Source: Jejuia sp. UBA6058
GTDB taxonomy: Bacteria > Bacteroidota > Bacteroidia > Flavobacteriales > Flavobacteriaceae
Reading direction: 5' to 3'
Length of the DNA: 64,000 nucleotides
NCBI GenBank assembly: GCA_002428965.1
Contig: DIYI01000005.1
Coordinates: 829-64,828, forward strand
Shown in pieces: positions 1 to 7,237 of this stretch. The notes under the pieces are model-generated. The model was not told the origin of the DNA, did not search any database, and worked only from the letters and a program-made list of their open reading frames with translations. Position 1 is the first letter of the stretch. Every line of letters starts with the position of its first letter. The position numbers and the translations under genes were made by a program.

Positions 1-29
1 CTAAACCGAAATTTAACGCATATTAACCC

Positions 30-61
30 GTAACTGACGGTTATACGAGACCGTTGTACAC
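30..61 (+). repeat. Cassette repeat copy A, 3' arm only
   Basis: This stretch aligns with the 3' arm of the complete repeat at 837-974. Both contain GTAACT or GCAACT, then a TATAC or ATACAC block, then ACCGTTGTA followed by CAC or TGC. The start codon of the next gene at 72 lies 10 nt after it. The 5' part of this copy would lie at or before the left edge of the window. Confidence 0.6.
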
Positions 62-71
62 AAGTTTCCCA

Positions 72-440
72 ATGAGACGCAGAAAAAAAATTAAAATTGG
101 AATCGGAATAGTACTTATCGGAATTTTCCTCTGGCAATTCGGGTTTTTTACCCGATACAATTATTTAACAGCCAAAATCGATATTTGCAGAGATTTACCA
201 AGAATTGCATCTTATGGATTACCTTCTCATCCTTGTGGAGTTCCTTGTATTGGACTTAAAGAAAAGTATGGATTTCACGAATCGAATATTGGTTGTGTTG
301 TAACTGAAACTCAAATACGTGGAATTGATGCCTACAATTCTCAAATTGAAAAATATTTGAATGAAAGAAACGGAAAGGATTGGCGTGAAAAATATCAAGC
401 GGAATTGGATTCGCTTATTAAATATGATTTATTAGAATGA
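72..440 (+). CDS. Small membrane-anchored protein, unknown function
   Basis: The product is about 122 aa and I do not recognise it. It begins with a basic stretch (MRRRKKIKIG) followed by one hydrophobic segment at about residues 9-25, which fits a type II membrane anchor or an uncleaved signal. A cysteine-containing middle follows, with the motif SHPCGVPCIG. The C-terminal half is charged and helical. An upstream in-frame TTG at 54 lies inside the flanking repeat, so I chose the ATG at 72. The stop overlaps the next start by 4 nt (ATGA), so the two genes are probably translationally coupled. Together with the next gene it forms the cargo between repeat copies A and B. Confidence 0.65.
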   Translation: MRRRKKIKIGIGIVLIGIFLWQFGFFTRYNYLTAKIDICRDLPRIASYGLPSHPCGVPCIGLKEKYGFHESNIGCVVTETQIRGIDAYNSQIEKYLNERNGKDWREKYQAELDSLIKYDLLE

Positions 441-829
441 AAACCATTAGTAAAATATATTTCACTTTAATGCTTTCCTTTTTATGTTTTGCTTGTAAAG
501 AAACTAAAGAATATGGAAATTCAGGGTACGCAACTAATCTTGAGTTTACTGATTTCCAAACAGTGATTTCTAATCCAAAGGAGTTTTATAAAGACACTTT
601 AAGAATAAAAGGTCAAATTTCAATGTCATCTCATAATGTTTCAATAACTGATGGAAGTTCTTGGATATGGATAGACTCATTTGAACCTGCTATTGACTTT
701 GATACTGTATATGAAAATCTTAATATGAAAACAGTAGAGCTAATTGGAGTTTTTGATTTTAGAGAAAGGGTATTTATGGACACTTATGACGGAAAGTTTA
801 CTGAATTATTTTATATCAAATCAGAATAA
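437..829 (+). CDS. Small lipoprotein, unknown function
   Basis: The product is 130 aa with a lipoprotein signal peptide (MKTISKIYFTLMLSFLCFAC), so Cys20 is probably lipidated. The mature part contains FQTVISNPKEFYKDTLRIKGQIS, which resembles small OB-like lipoprotein domains of Bacteroidota, but I cannot name a family with certainty. It is coupled to the preceding gene by a 4-nt overlap. Its stop lies only 7 nt before repeat copy B at 837, so the coding region nearly fills the space between two repeats. Confidence 0.7.
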   Translation: MKTISKIYFTLMLSFLCFACKETKEYGNSGYATNLEFTDFQTVISNPKEFYKDTLRIKGQISMSSHNVSITDGSSWIWIDSFEPAIDFDTVYENLNMKTVELIGVFDFRERVFMDTYDGKFTELFYIKSE

Positions 830-836
830 AAAACCA

Positions 837-974
837 GTGTACAACAAAGTGTATAATTAATTGCTTTGGTCGTTGCCTACTTGGAAAATTCCTTCGGAAT
901 TTTCTTGCGTTCGTTTTTGTTTGCTAAATTAGTTGCTCAAACACGCAACTAACCATACACAAACCGTTGTATGC
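837..974 (+). repeat. Cassette repeat copy B (complete, about 138 bp, imperfect inverted repeat)
   Basis: The 5' arm (837-864) and the 3' arm (945-974) are imperfect inverted repeats. GTGTACAACAAAGTGTATAA pairs with the reverse complement of the 3' arm, which reads GCATACAACGGTTTGTGTAT. Inside lies a perfect 9-bp hairpin at 884-904 (GAAAATTCC, loop TTC, GGAATTTTC). A second hairpin pairs AGTTGC (931-936) with GCAACT (945-950). The element lies between the stop of one gene (829) and the start of the next (992). The layout resembles integron attC sites or a MITE, but no integron integrase is seen in the window. Confidence 0.75.
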
Positions 975-991
975 AATTAAAACCAAACCAT

Positions 992-1561
992 ATGAAAAAA
1001 AACTTACTGATTATCTTATTGGCAATTTTAACTTTAAATTCTTGTCAATCGCAGTCGAAAGAAAAAACTGAAATGTATAAGACTGAATCTGGCGAATATG
1101 CTTCTGAAAGCGGAAATTTTATAATTGATTTTCCGATTAAACCAAGATTGCAAGTTATAGATAATCAAATGGGAACAGATAAATGTAAGATATATAATTA
1201 TCAAGCTGTTGCAGGACAACAAATGATTTATATGGCTGAATATATTGATTTTCCTGAATACATTATGAAATCGGAATCTTGGACTAAAGAACAAGCATAT
1301 AATCAGATTTTAAAAACACTTGAGGCTAAATATCGTGGAGTTTTTAAATTAACTAAACAAGAACCTACTAAACAACACAATCTAGAAGGAATATATTTCG
1401 AGTATTCTTTAAACCCAAATGCCAACGTTCCAAGAGGAGTGAAAGGTGGAATTAAAGGAAAAATTTTCTTTGTTGGAAATAGGTCATATCAATTGACTTA
1501 TCTTGGAGAAGAACAGGAATTAATTGACAAATATCTGAACTCGTTTAGACTAATAAAATAA
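992..1561 (+). CDS. Small lipoprotein, unknown function
   Basis: The product is about 189 aa with a lipoprotein signal (MKKNLLIILLAILTLNSC), lipidated Cys at about residue 18. I chose the ATG at 992 because the upstream in-frame ATG at 971 lies inside the 3' arm of repeat B. The mature part contains GNFIIDFPIKPRLQ and ends in GNRSYQLTYLGEEQELIDKY. This pattern is seen in small secreted Bacteroidota proteins that measure roughly one beta-sandwich domain. I cannot assign a function. The stop is 2 nt before the next repeat copy at 1564. Confidence 0.7.
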   Translation: MKKNLLIILLAILTLNSCQSQSKEKTEMYKTESGEYASESGNFIIDFPIKPRLQVIDNQMGTDKCKIYNYQAVAGQQMIYMAEYIDFPEYIMKSESWTKEQAYNQILKTLEAKYRGVFKLTKQEPTKQHNLEGIYFEYSLNPNANVPRGVKGGIKGKIFFVGNRSYQLTYLGEEQELIDKYLNSFRLIK

Positions 1562-1563
1562 AA

Positions 1564-1610
1564 GCATACAACAATGGCTATAAGTAATTGCTGGTTCTTG
1601 CCTACTTCTG
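1564..1610 (+). repeat. Cassette repeat copy C, 5' part only
   Basis: GCATACAACAATGGCTATAA followed by GTAATTGCT and TTGCCTACTT matches the 5' arm of copy B at 837-882 (TACAACAA, TATAATTAATTGCT, TTGCCTACTT). No matching 3' arm is recognisable before 1753, so this copy looks truncated or interrupted. Apart from the direct repeat listed at 1634-1662, I see nothing in 1611-1753. Confidence 0.6.
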
Positions 1611-1633
1611 AAATTTTTGAATTGGCTTGAGAA

Positions 1634-1662
1634 AGGGTAGAATAAGCTTGTAATCTATTACC
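1634..1662 (+). repeat. Imperfect direct repeat, left copy (partner at 2791-2819)
   Basis: A 29-nt stretch beginning AGGGTAGAATAAGCTTGT matches 2791-2819 (AGGGTAAACTAAGCTTGT) at 23 of 29 positions in the same orientation. The two copies bracket the SRAP gene and the broken small gene upstream of it. This could mark a duplication or an inserted module. The match is short, so chance is not excluded. Confidence 0.4.
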
Positions 1663-1753
1663 GTTAAGATATTAGTTTCTATAAAGGACGCAACATTAGG
1701 GATTATTTTAATGGTTTTAATTAAAAAAGAAAGCGAGATAAGTTCTAGTCCAA

Positions 1754-2467
1754 TTAAAACAAGGTGTTTAATTCAGGATAATCGACTTTAGATATTATAT
1801 CAGGTCTATTACTATCTTTATAAGAATTGATGACATCATGGTTAACAGAATAATATTCAAATCCTCTAGTTTGATGTATCTGTATTTCATTTTTAAAATC
1901 TTCCTCATTATTTAATTGAAAGAAATAATCAACATCTTGCGGTTCAAAAGCAAAGGTCATTCGCTTATGAAATTGTCCTATAAAGTCGTCACTGTCAGTT
2001 GTAAGCATTGAAGCGGTTAGCATTTCTCCTTGCTCCGTATAATAACCCAAAACTCCAAATAATTCATCATTTGGTCTTCTAACTAACATTGGGATTTTGT
2101 TCTTGTTAGAAGCTGTATAAACCTTAAACATGCCATCAATGATAAATACACATTTATTGCCCAGTATAGCATCCTTTTTCCAGTAAGGTGTTTTCGATTC
2201 AAATAGGGACTCTATTCTGGTATTGATACAGCCGCCTCCAGTTTTCTTCCAATAACCCATCATATCATCAGAATTGGGAGGAGCTATACTCCAAGTAGCC
2301 AACTGTATTTTTTCTGGCTCTTGCTCGGTAATAACCATCATCTGGGGGCGTTGAAATCCATTTACATGATAATAGGTTGGAATATAATCAGAATCAATTA
2401 AATCGACTCCAAAATCGTCTTTAATGGTTTCTCTGCCTTTTTTGCGTTGTGAAGTATGGTAACACAT
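1754..2467 (-). CDS. yedK: SOS response-associated peptidase (SRAP, YedK/HMCES family)
   Basis: The product is 237 aa, the usual family length. SRAP proteins act in the cytoplasm, where Cys2 crosslinks covalently to abasic sites in single-stranded DNA and shields them. Here the protein begins MCYHTSQRKK, so Cys2 is present once Met1 is removed. Further family motifs are NTRIESLFESKTPYWK (binding region), CVFIIDGMF and FHKRMTFAFEP, where the conserved His of the HxRM motif is kept. It lies 15 nt downstream of a broken small gene on the same strand and is probably cargo of the integrative element. SRAP genes are common on phages and mobile elements as well as in core genomes. Confidence 0.88.
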   Translation of the reverse strand: MCYHTSQRKKGRETIKDDFGVDLIDSDYIPTYYHVNGFQRPQMMVITEQEPEKIQLATWSIAPPNSDDMMGYWKKTGGGCINTRIESLFESKTPYWKKDAILGNKCVFIIDGMFKVYTASNKNKIPMLVRRPNDELFGVLGYYTEQGEMLTASMLTTDSDDFIGQFHKRMTFAFEPQDVDYFFQLNNEEDFKNEIQIHQTRGFEYYSVNHDVINSYKDSNRPDIISKVDYPELNTLF

Positions 2468-2482
2468 AATTCTAAAATTAAA

Positions 2483-2743
2483 CTATTCTTGGGATTTAAG
2501 CAACATATCTTTAATAACAGCCTCTGGCTGTTGTTTAAGCGTTAAATTCTCCAATTTTGTAGATAATGAATCCTTTCTAAGATGTACTTCTTTCAAAGTG
2601 CCGAAGCGATTATGTACTTTTCACAACTCATTGATTCTTGCTTCTAATGAGATGATATTAAATAAGCGTTGATGCTGTTCCAGATTTAAATGGGGTAGAC
2701 CCTTCGAAGCTATTAGACTAGAATAGTATCTTGTGAAATTCAT
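2483..2743 (-). pseudogene. Small gene interrupted by one in-frame TGA
   Basis: Reading leftward from an ATG at 2743 there are 40 open codons (MNFTRYYSSLIASKG at the start). A single TGA follows at 2623-2621 (codon 41). Another 45 codons then stay open in the same frame up to TAG at 2485-2483. The downstream half (KVHNRFGTLKEVHLRKDSL onward) is lysine- and leucine-rich and probably helical. The stop is 15 nt before the SRAP start, so the two probably formed an operon. I do not recognise the protein. The simplest reading is a recent nonsense mutation, and a sequencing error is also possible. The rest of the gap (2744-2959) holds the right copy of a direct repeat and nothing else I can identify. 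Confidence 0.55.
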
Positions 2744-2790
2744 AAATGAGGATAATTTGAAATAAAGTTAATTCAATTCTTACAGAGGAG

Positions 2791-2819
2791 AGGGTAAACT
2801 AAGCTTGTTTTCCATTTCC
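2791..2819 (+). repeat. Imperfect direct repeat, right copy (partner at 1634-1662)
   Basis: This is the right-hand copy of the 29-nt repeat described at 1634-1662, identical at 23 positions, with AGGGTA and TAAGCTTGT conserved. Confidence 0.4.
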
Positions 2820-2959
2820 TAAAATTGGAATAATTTCAATAAAAGGCAGGAAAGGCAACTCAAAATTATAAGTTTAGTATGGTAAATAGCTTTGTTATTC
2901 TTTATTAAAAGTATAGTTATTTACTAATTTAAGTTACCCTTCTTACCTCTCTCCAGTTA

Positions 2960-4180
2960 TCATGACACTTTTTTTAAGTCAAGAACATCATCATTTGAAT
3001 CTGGTTTTATTGTATCTATGGCGTATTTGGATATACCTCCATTCTTTTTTACAGTTTTATATTCAAGGTTTGTCATGACTTTACCCAGAAGAATATTACT
3101 TGTGTTACTAACTTGAATATTATGCTCCTGATGGAGCATAGTCAACAGTTCTGAAGCATTCAAATATAGGTCTGCATTTAGTCTATCCTTAGCAGGCATG
3201 TACTTAGTTGTCATAAGTTCTTCGATAGGTGATTTAAGTCTAAACTTTTCATTTCTAGCGTTAATTTCATCTATCTCCTCTTTATCGAAATAAAACTTAA
3301 ATCCAGTCTCGAATAAGTGTTTTGCTTGGCTATAAACACCTTTATAGTCAATCTGGCTCTTGTAGTCTATTTTACTAACTTTGAAGCATAGAAATCGTCT
3401 ATTTCCTGTTAAATCAGTTAAGAATTTATCGTCATTAAGTGAACCAATAAACGATGCTCTCCTGACTAAATTTTCATTCATTCTTCCAAATGCTCTTCTA
3501 AGTTTAATTTTTGATTTGGTTATCAGTTCTTTAACATCGTTGTTCTGTTTTCGAGTCAGGTTTGATAATTCATCTAAGTCAATTATTAAGCATTCTGACA
3601 AATAGACCAACGTATCTCTTGAATGAGGGTTTATATTGCCTGAATAAGAATAATTTCTCAAAGTTGGCGGTAATAGGTTTCTAATGAATGTAGACTTTCC
3701 TAGACCTTGCTTTCCCGAAAATATCAGCATCGTATGATTAAATGTTAAATCATCAATTCCAGAACCAACCATGGCAACAAACCATCTTTTGAAAGCATCT
3801 GCAAAAAAATTATCATCATCAGTTTTTATTTTAGCGGACAGCTCTGAAATATAATCTGTTTTGCCATCCCATTCTGGTAAGGTTTCGACATAGTCCTTTA
3901 ATGGGTTATAGAGTTCAGAAAAGTCGGATTTAAATTTATAATCTAAACTTCCTTTTCCTACTTTGTATTTGTTTCGTTTTAGTTCCCCTAATATGGAGTG
4001 TAAATCAAAGTCAGTCATTTCTTTAAACGACTTCTGACTCTTTAGTTTGAATTCTACGCCATTTGTATAAACATTATAGCGAAAATCATACTTGTTTTTT
4101 AAATAAGTCTCCATAGGTAATTTTGGAGCTTCATTTGAATTTAAATTATCTGTTTTCATATTATAAAAATTTTGTCCCAA
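2960..4180 (-). CDS. VapE-type (virulence-associated E family) P-loop ATPase
   Basis: The product is 406 aa. The Walker A motif is in MLIFSGKQGLGKST, at about residues 150-165. A Walker B-like segment follows (ECLIIDLDEL), and then the family signature around ITKSKIKLRRAFGR and the segment SFIGSLNDDKFLTDLTGNRR. VapE proteins resemble phage and satellite replicative primase-helicases and are typical of pathogenicity islands and PICI-like elements. No separate primase domain is visible, so this is the ATPase half only. A second in-frame Met lies at residue 8 and could be the true start. It sits between the excisionase-like gene and the SRAP module on the same strand and probably supports replication of the excised element. 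The family call is firm and the role is inferred. Confidence 0.85.
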   Translation of the reverse strand: MGQNFYNMKTDNLNSNEAPKLPMETYLKNKYDFRYNVYTNGVEFKLKSQKSFKEMTDFDLHSILGELKRNKYKVGKGSLDYKFKSDFSELYNPLKDYVETLPEWDGKTDYISELSAKIKTDDDNFFADAFKRWFVAMVGSGIDDLTFNHTMLIFSGKQGLGKSTFIRNLLPPTLRNYSYSGNINPHSRDTLVYLSECLIIDLDELSNLTRKQNNDVKELITKSKIKLRRAFGRMNENLVRRASFIGSLNDDKFLTDLTGNRRFLCFKVSKIDYKSQIDYKGVYSQAKHLFETGFKFYFDKEEIDEINARNEKFRLKSPIEELMTTKYMPAKDRLNADLYLNASELLTMLHQEHNIQVSNTSNILLGKVMTNLEYKTVKKNGGISKYAIDTIKPDSNDDVLDLKKVS

Positions 4181-4380
4181 TTATTATTTGGGGTTATTAA
4201 TATTTAAATGAAACATCAGAAGTTGAAATCGAAGAGTTAGTCTTTTATTTTGACGTCTGTCCGCATTCTAAACCACCTTGGTCTCACTATGACTAGGTTG
4301 GCACACATAAGTGTTTCGTGTTCTAGATGCCTCGTAGTTACAATTTATACTCTTGTTAGAGTGTGCTTTTTGGTCTTGTT

Positions 4381-4677
4381 TTATTTTTCCTTATCTCTAC
4401 TATTTGATAAAAGGTTTTCAAGGTCTTTTTTTTCAAAAAGAATATTTCTACCACATTTCTTGGTAGGTAGTTTATTGCTCTTTCTAAATCGCCATAGTTT
4501 TGTACTAGAGCATTTCAGAAATTCGCATGCCTCTTTTGCGGAAAGCAGACCATCGTCTTCTTTTTTTGAAGTTTCTGGCTGGATTAAAGTTTTGCTTAAC
4601 TCTTCTTTTACACCTTCTATAATTAAATCTTTTAATTCCAGAGGAGTTATTCCTGATAATAAAATTTGTGTGTTCAT
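4381..4677 (-). CDS. Excisionase-like helix-turn-helix protein
   Basis: The product is 98 aa. The C-terminal half carries an HTH_17 (MerR-like winged helix, excisionase) domain, LLSAKEACEFLKCSSTKLW followed by RKSNKLPTKKCGRNILFEKKDLENLL. The N-terminal 45 residues are a short helical stretch. Such proteins in Bacteroidota elements act as recombination directionality factors or as regulators of excision. It lies between the recombinase pair and vapE on the same strand. An antisense ORF over it is not supported. The 200 bp between it and vapE (4181-4380) hold no gene I can recognise. Confidence 0.8.
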   Translation of the reverse strand: MNTQILLSGITPLELKDLIIEGVKEELSKTLIQPETSKKEDDGLLSAKEACEFLKCSSTKLWRFRKSNKLPTKKCGRNILFEKKDLENLLSNSRDKEK

Positions 4678-4733
4678 AGCATTAGGTTTTTAAGTTTACA
4701 CAAATATACATGCGATTTCAGAGATAGGCAGAT

Positions 4734-4808
4734 TAGGGGAATTCTGTACTGAGAAATCCCTTATGTTACCTTAGAAAAAAAAATGAGTAGGGGAATTAAA
4801 AGGGAATT
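4734..4808 (+). repeat. Short GGGAATT repeats upstream of the excisionase gene
   Basis: TAGGGGAATT occurs at 4734-4743 and again at 4788-4797, and a related AGGGAATT follows at 4801-4808. They lie in the gap between the 301-aa gene (end 4826) and the excisionase-like start (4677). They could be binding sites for the element's own regulator, or replication iterons. This is only a pattern seen by eye. Confidence 0.35.
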
Positions 4809-4825
4809 AAGAAAAGGTAATTGTG

Positions 4826-5731
4826 TTAAAAATTCAAAAAATGAAAATCGACTTCAATTACTTTACCAGTTTGTTTAAATTTACTTGGTTTTGCCTGGTC
4901 TCCAGTATCAAGATTATATCTATCTTCGAAAAAAGTTATTACTTTTCCAATTTTCCGATAATTCAGGATATAGTCATTAATTAGAAGAAGCCTGCAAAAA
5001 TTTACCAGTTGGACTTTTAATCCCTTCCAGTGCATTGAGTTGTTCATTTTGATTATAAAATTGTGTTTTATTAATTCTGATTCAATAGTTAGAAACTTAT
5101 TTATGCAATTATGAACAAGGATTCTATCAAGACTGTCATCATCAATCTCTGGGAGATATTCGATATAGGTCTTATTGATATAGTTAACGGTGTTATAATA
5201 ACTTTTAATGTGTAGTTCACCAACAAGCATTTGTATTTTACTCAAATCAATGGTTTTAATAAAATTGATGCTTTCTTCTAAATCTTTGAGGTAAAGTGAG
5301 AGATAATGACTGACTTGAATTTTAGTATCTGCATTTAAAGCATCACTGTCAACATCCTTGATAAAATACTTTTGATACTTTGAAATAGATTGTTCTAATT
5401 CTTCTTGAAAAACACTGATATTTAATTTTCTAGTTAAGATTCTAAAATCTAGAATTGCATAATTCAGGGGTTGTTCATAATCAGAAAGGTCAATAATTGC
5501 TTTATCATAGTCCTTTTCAATTTCAATGTTTTTGTCACGTTCATTATATAGTTTAAATGAATTATAGATAGCATGCTCTGATTTAGGTAAGTGGTATTTC
5601 AGAAAGTTGAGGCTTAAATTCCTTAAACTTTCTCCATTACTATCCAATTTGCCATCAAAATATTTAGATTCATAAGGATTTACGATAAACGAGTTATTTA
5701 AGTCATGAATGTTTTTTATTAAATAGGGCAT
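4826..5731 (-). CDS. Unknown protein coupled to the integrase
   Basis: The product is 301 aa and I do not recognise it. It has no signal peptide, no membrane segment and no nucleotide-binding motif that I can see. It is rich in Lys, Leu, Ile, Asp and Asn and looks mainly helical, with segments such as LNYAILDFRILTRKLNIS and SHYLSLYLKDLEESINFIK. It begins at the base directly after the integrase stop, so the two are probably co-translated. This linkage suggests an accessory role in integration, excision or maintenance, but that is inference from position alone. Confidence 0.7.
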   Translation of the reverse strand: MPYLIKNIHDLNNSFIVNPYESKYFDGKLDSNGESLRNLSLNFLKYHLPKSEHAIYNSFKLYNERDKNIEIEKDYDKAIIDLSDYEQPLNYAILDFRILTRKLNISVFQEELEQSISKYQKYFIKDVDSDALNADTKIQVSHYLSLYLKDLEESINFIKTIDLSKIQMLVGELHIKSYYNTVNYINKTYIEYLPEIDDDSLDRILVHNCINKFLTIESELIKHNFIIKMNNSMHWKGLKVQLVNFCRLLLINDYILNYRKIGKVITFFEDRYNLDTGDQAKPSKFKQTGKVIEVDFHFLNF

Positions 5732-7030
5732 CTATACAATCTTTAAATTTTTACTTTTTTCAGCTTCCCAATGTCTTCTGATTTCTTCAATATATTCTTC
5801 GTTCGTCTTTTTGTCATATCTGTGTAGTTGTTCAATACTACTATGCGTGGTTATGGTCATTATAGCTCTATCAGGTAATACTCCTAAATGGTTCGTAATG
5901 AACGACCTTCTGCAAGTGTGGGACGATATGAGCTTATATTTTGGATAAATACCTCTTTCATCTCTATTAGTGTCTGTATTTCTTAAATCTCCTATTGTGT
6001 CAGTTGTAATTCCAGCATCTTTGCAAATTACTTTCACCTTTTTGTTGAACAAGTTTTCAAGTGATTTAGGAGTTAGGTTAAATTGAGGCAATTTTCCGTT
6101 TCTTTTGTTAAGTATGCTTTTTATCTGTGGGTGAATAGGAATTTTAGCAGGGGCATTATTTTTTTCAGTGGAACTAATTAATATATTGTTGCCAGAAATT
6201 TGCAGTCTATTAAGTTCTCTCAGGTCGCCCACTCTTAAACCTGTCCATAAGCCTATTATGAATAAGTCTCTGATTTTATCCAATCTGTCATTCGCTATCT
6301 CCAGTTCATATATTTTATTTATTTCTTCTTCGTTCAGATAAGTATCAACTACTTTACTACGTTTTACATAAAAGCGTCTACTTTCATACTCAGGATTATA
6401 TTTGTATCCTTTAATCTTGACTTCATCGCAGAACATTTTTATTTGACTAAAATATTTGTTCATAGTAGTTGGCTTGTATCCACAATCTATCGACAAAAAG
6501 CTTACGAAACCTTTAAAGAACTTAAATCCAATATCGATATGCTTAAGTTTCTTTTTTTCCTTAACCTCAAATTCTTGTAACCGTTTTAATGTTGTGCCAT
6601 ACTTTCTTATAGTTGCTTTTTCAATAGGTTTCCCAGTTGCAGGATTTATTCTTGTCTTAGAATCTTCTATAAATTGCTCAACAAATGGAACAAAGAATAC
6701 AGAGGTGTCATTTTCATGTGTGGGTCTGTTATTAAATTTATCTACTCTTTCATCGAGCCATTCCTTGGATATTAGTTCTCCCTTTTTATATGATTGATTA
6801 TAATTGGAGACTATGAATATTTTAAGATTTTCTAAATCCTTACTTATTTCGTCTTTATCTGGAATTGTTCCAGCAATACTTTTAAAACGCTGTAACCTGT
6901 TATTCCAATGGGCTGGGTTGATTAAGATTCCAGATTTAGTTATTTCATCAAATTCTCTACTATGGTAAAATCTCACATATAAATGAGAAGGATTTTTTTT
7001 GCCTTTGGTTTCAAACCTTACAGATGCCAT
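5732..7030 (-). CDS. Tyrosine recombinase (phage-type integrase)
   Basis: The product is 432 aa, a usual length for Bacteroidota integrases. The N-terminal third carries arm-binding and SAM-like core-binding domains (about residues 1-220). The catalytic domain follows, with the first Arg in GLWTGLRVGDLRELN, the HxxR motif in SSHTCRRSFITNHL, and the nucleophilic Tyr in the context SSIEQLHRYDKKT. The whole set needed for strand exchange is present. The start lies 180 bp from the tRNA 3'-end fragment at 7211, as expected for an integrase next to its attachment site. Tandem 11-bp repeats just upstream (7062-7083) are candidate arm sites. Confidence 0.93.
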   Translation of the reverse strand: MASVRFETKGKKNPSHLYVRFYHSREFDEITKSGILINPAHWNNRLQRFKSIAGTIPDKDEISKDLENLKIFIVSNYNQSYKKGELISKEWLDERVDKFNNRPTHENDTSVFFVPFVEQFIEDSKTRINPATGKPIEKATIRKYGTTLKRLQEFEVKEKKKLKHIDIGFKFFKGFVSFLSIDCGYKPTTMNKYFSQIKMFCDEVKIKGYKYNPEYESRRFYVKRSKVVDTYLNEEEINKIYELEIANDRLDKIRDLFIIGLWTGLRVGDLRELNRLQISGNNILISSTEKNNAPAKIPIHPQIKSILNKRNGKLPQFNLTPKSLENLFNKKVKVICKDAGITTDTIGDLRNTDTNRDERGIYPKYKLISSHTCRRSFITNHLGVLPDRAIMTITTHSSIEQLHRYDKKTNEEYIEEIRRHWEAEKSKNLKIV

Positions 7031-7044
7031 GTTTTAATGATTTA

Positions 7045-7083
7045 ATATATGCATATATACAAAATCTTCCCGAAATCTTCCCG
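7045..7083 (-). promoter_or_regulatory. Palindrome and tandem 11-bp repeats upstream of the integrase
   Basis: A perfect 14-bp palindrome (ATATATGCATATAT, 7045-7058) is followed by two perfect head-to-tail copies of AAATCTTCCCG (7062-7072 and 7073-7083). They lie between the integrase start and the tRNA-like attachment fragment. Integrase arm-type sites or a regulator operator would both fit. The repeats themselves are certain and their function is inferred. Confidence 0.5.
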
Positions 7084-7210
7084 AAAAAAATAAGATAACA
7101 TGAATTTTAATGAATTGTTATGAAAGGTTAAAGTAGCTTAACACCTATTAAATAAAGATGTTTTAGTGTTTTTTTGAAAAGTGTTGAATTCTTAGGAAAT
7201 CCGTTATTTT

Positions 7211-7226
7211 AGTCCAGTTCCCGCTA
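7211..7226 (+). other. tRNA 3'-end fragment, probable attachment site (attR)
   Basis: AGT, CCAGT, TCCCGCT, A reads as the end of a T loop, the 3' strand of a T stem, the 3' strand of an acceptor stem and the discriminator base. The 5' remainder of a tRNA is missing: the bases before it (CCGTTATTTT) do not form a T loop or T stem. A rho-independent terminator follows at 7238. This is the usual remnant of integration into a tRNA gene. The matching acceptor 5' strand would be AGCGGGA, or an initiator-type variant mismatched at position 1, so I leave the amino acid open. Confidence 0.6.
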
Positions 7227-7237
7227 CTAGAAAAAGG

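Larger units (their letters stand above)
1..7226. mobile_element. Integrative element (right end in window, left end not seen)
   Basis: A tyrosine recombinase (5732-7030), an excisionase-like protein, a VapE-type ATPase and accessory genes all read leftward. They start 180 bp inside a tRNA 3'-end fragment at 7211-7226. Integrases of this family often insert into tRNA 3' ends and leave a partial copy at one end and an intact tRNA gene at the other. No intact tRNA is visible between 1 and 7211, so I infer that the left boundary lies outside the window. The region might instead be two adjacent acquisitions, a cassette array at 1-1610 and an integrase island to its right. No conjugation, relaxase, capsid or portal gene is visible, so it looks like a small satellite-like or mobilizable island. 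The right boundary is well supported and the left boundary is a guess. Confidence 0.6.

Noticed and set aside
4349..4362. Small ACTCT/AGAGT hairpin upstream of the VapE gene
   Set aside because: The 5-bp stem is too short to support a function.
4250..4693. A 147-codon plus-strand reading frame opposite the excisionase-like gene
   Set aside because: It is antisense to a gene with a clear helix-turn-helix domain and shows no family motif.
7127..7155. Possible third copy of the 1634/2791 direct repeat
   Set aside because: Only scattered bases match, which is no better than expected in AT-rich DNA.
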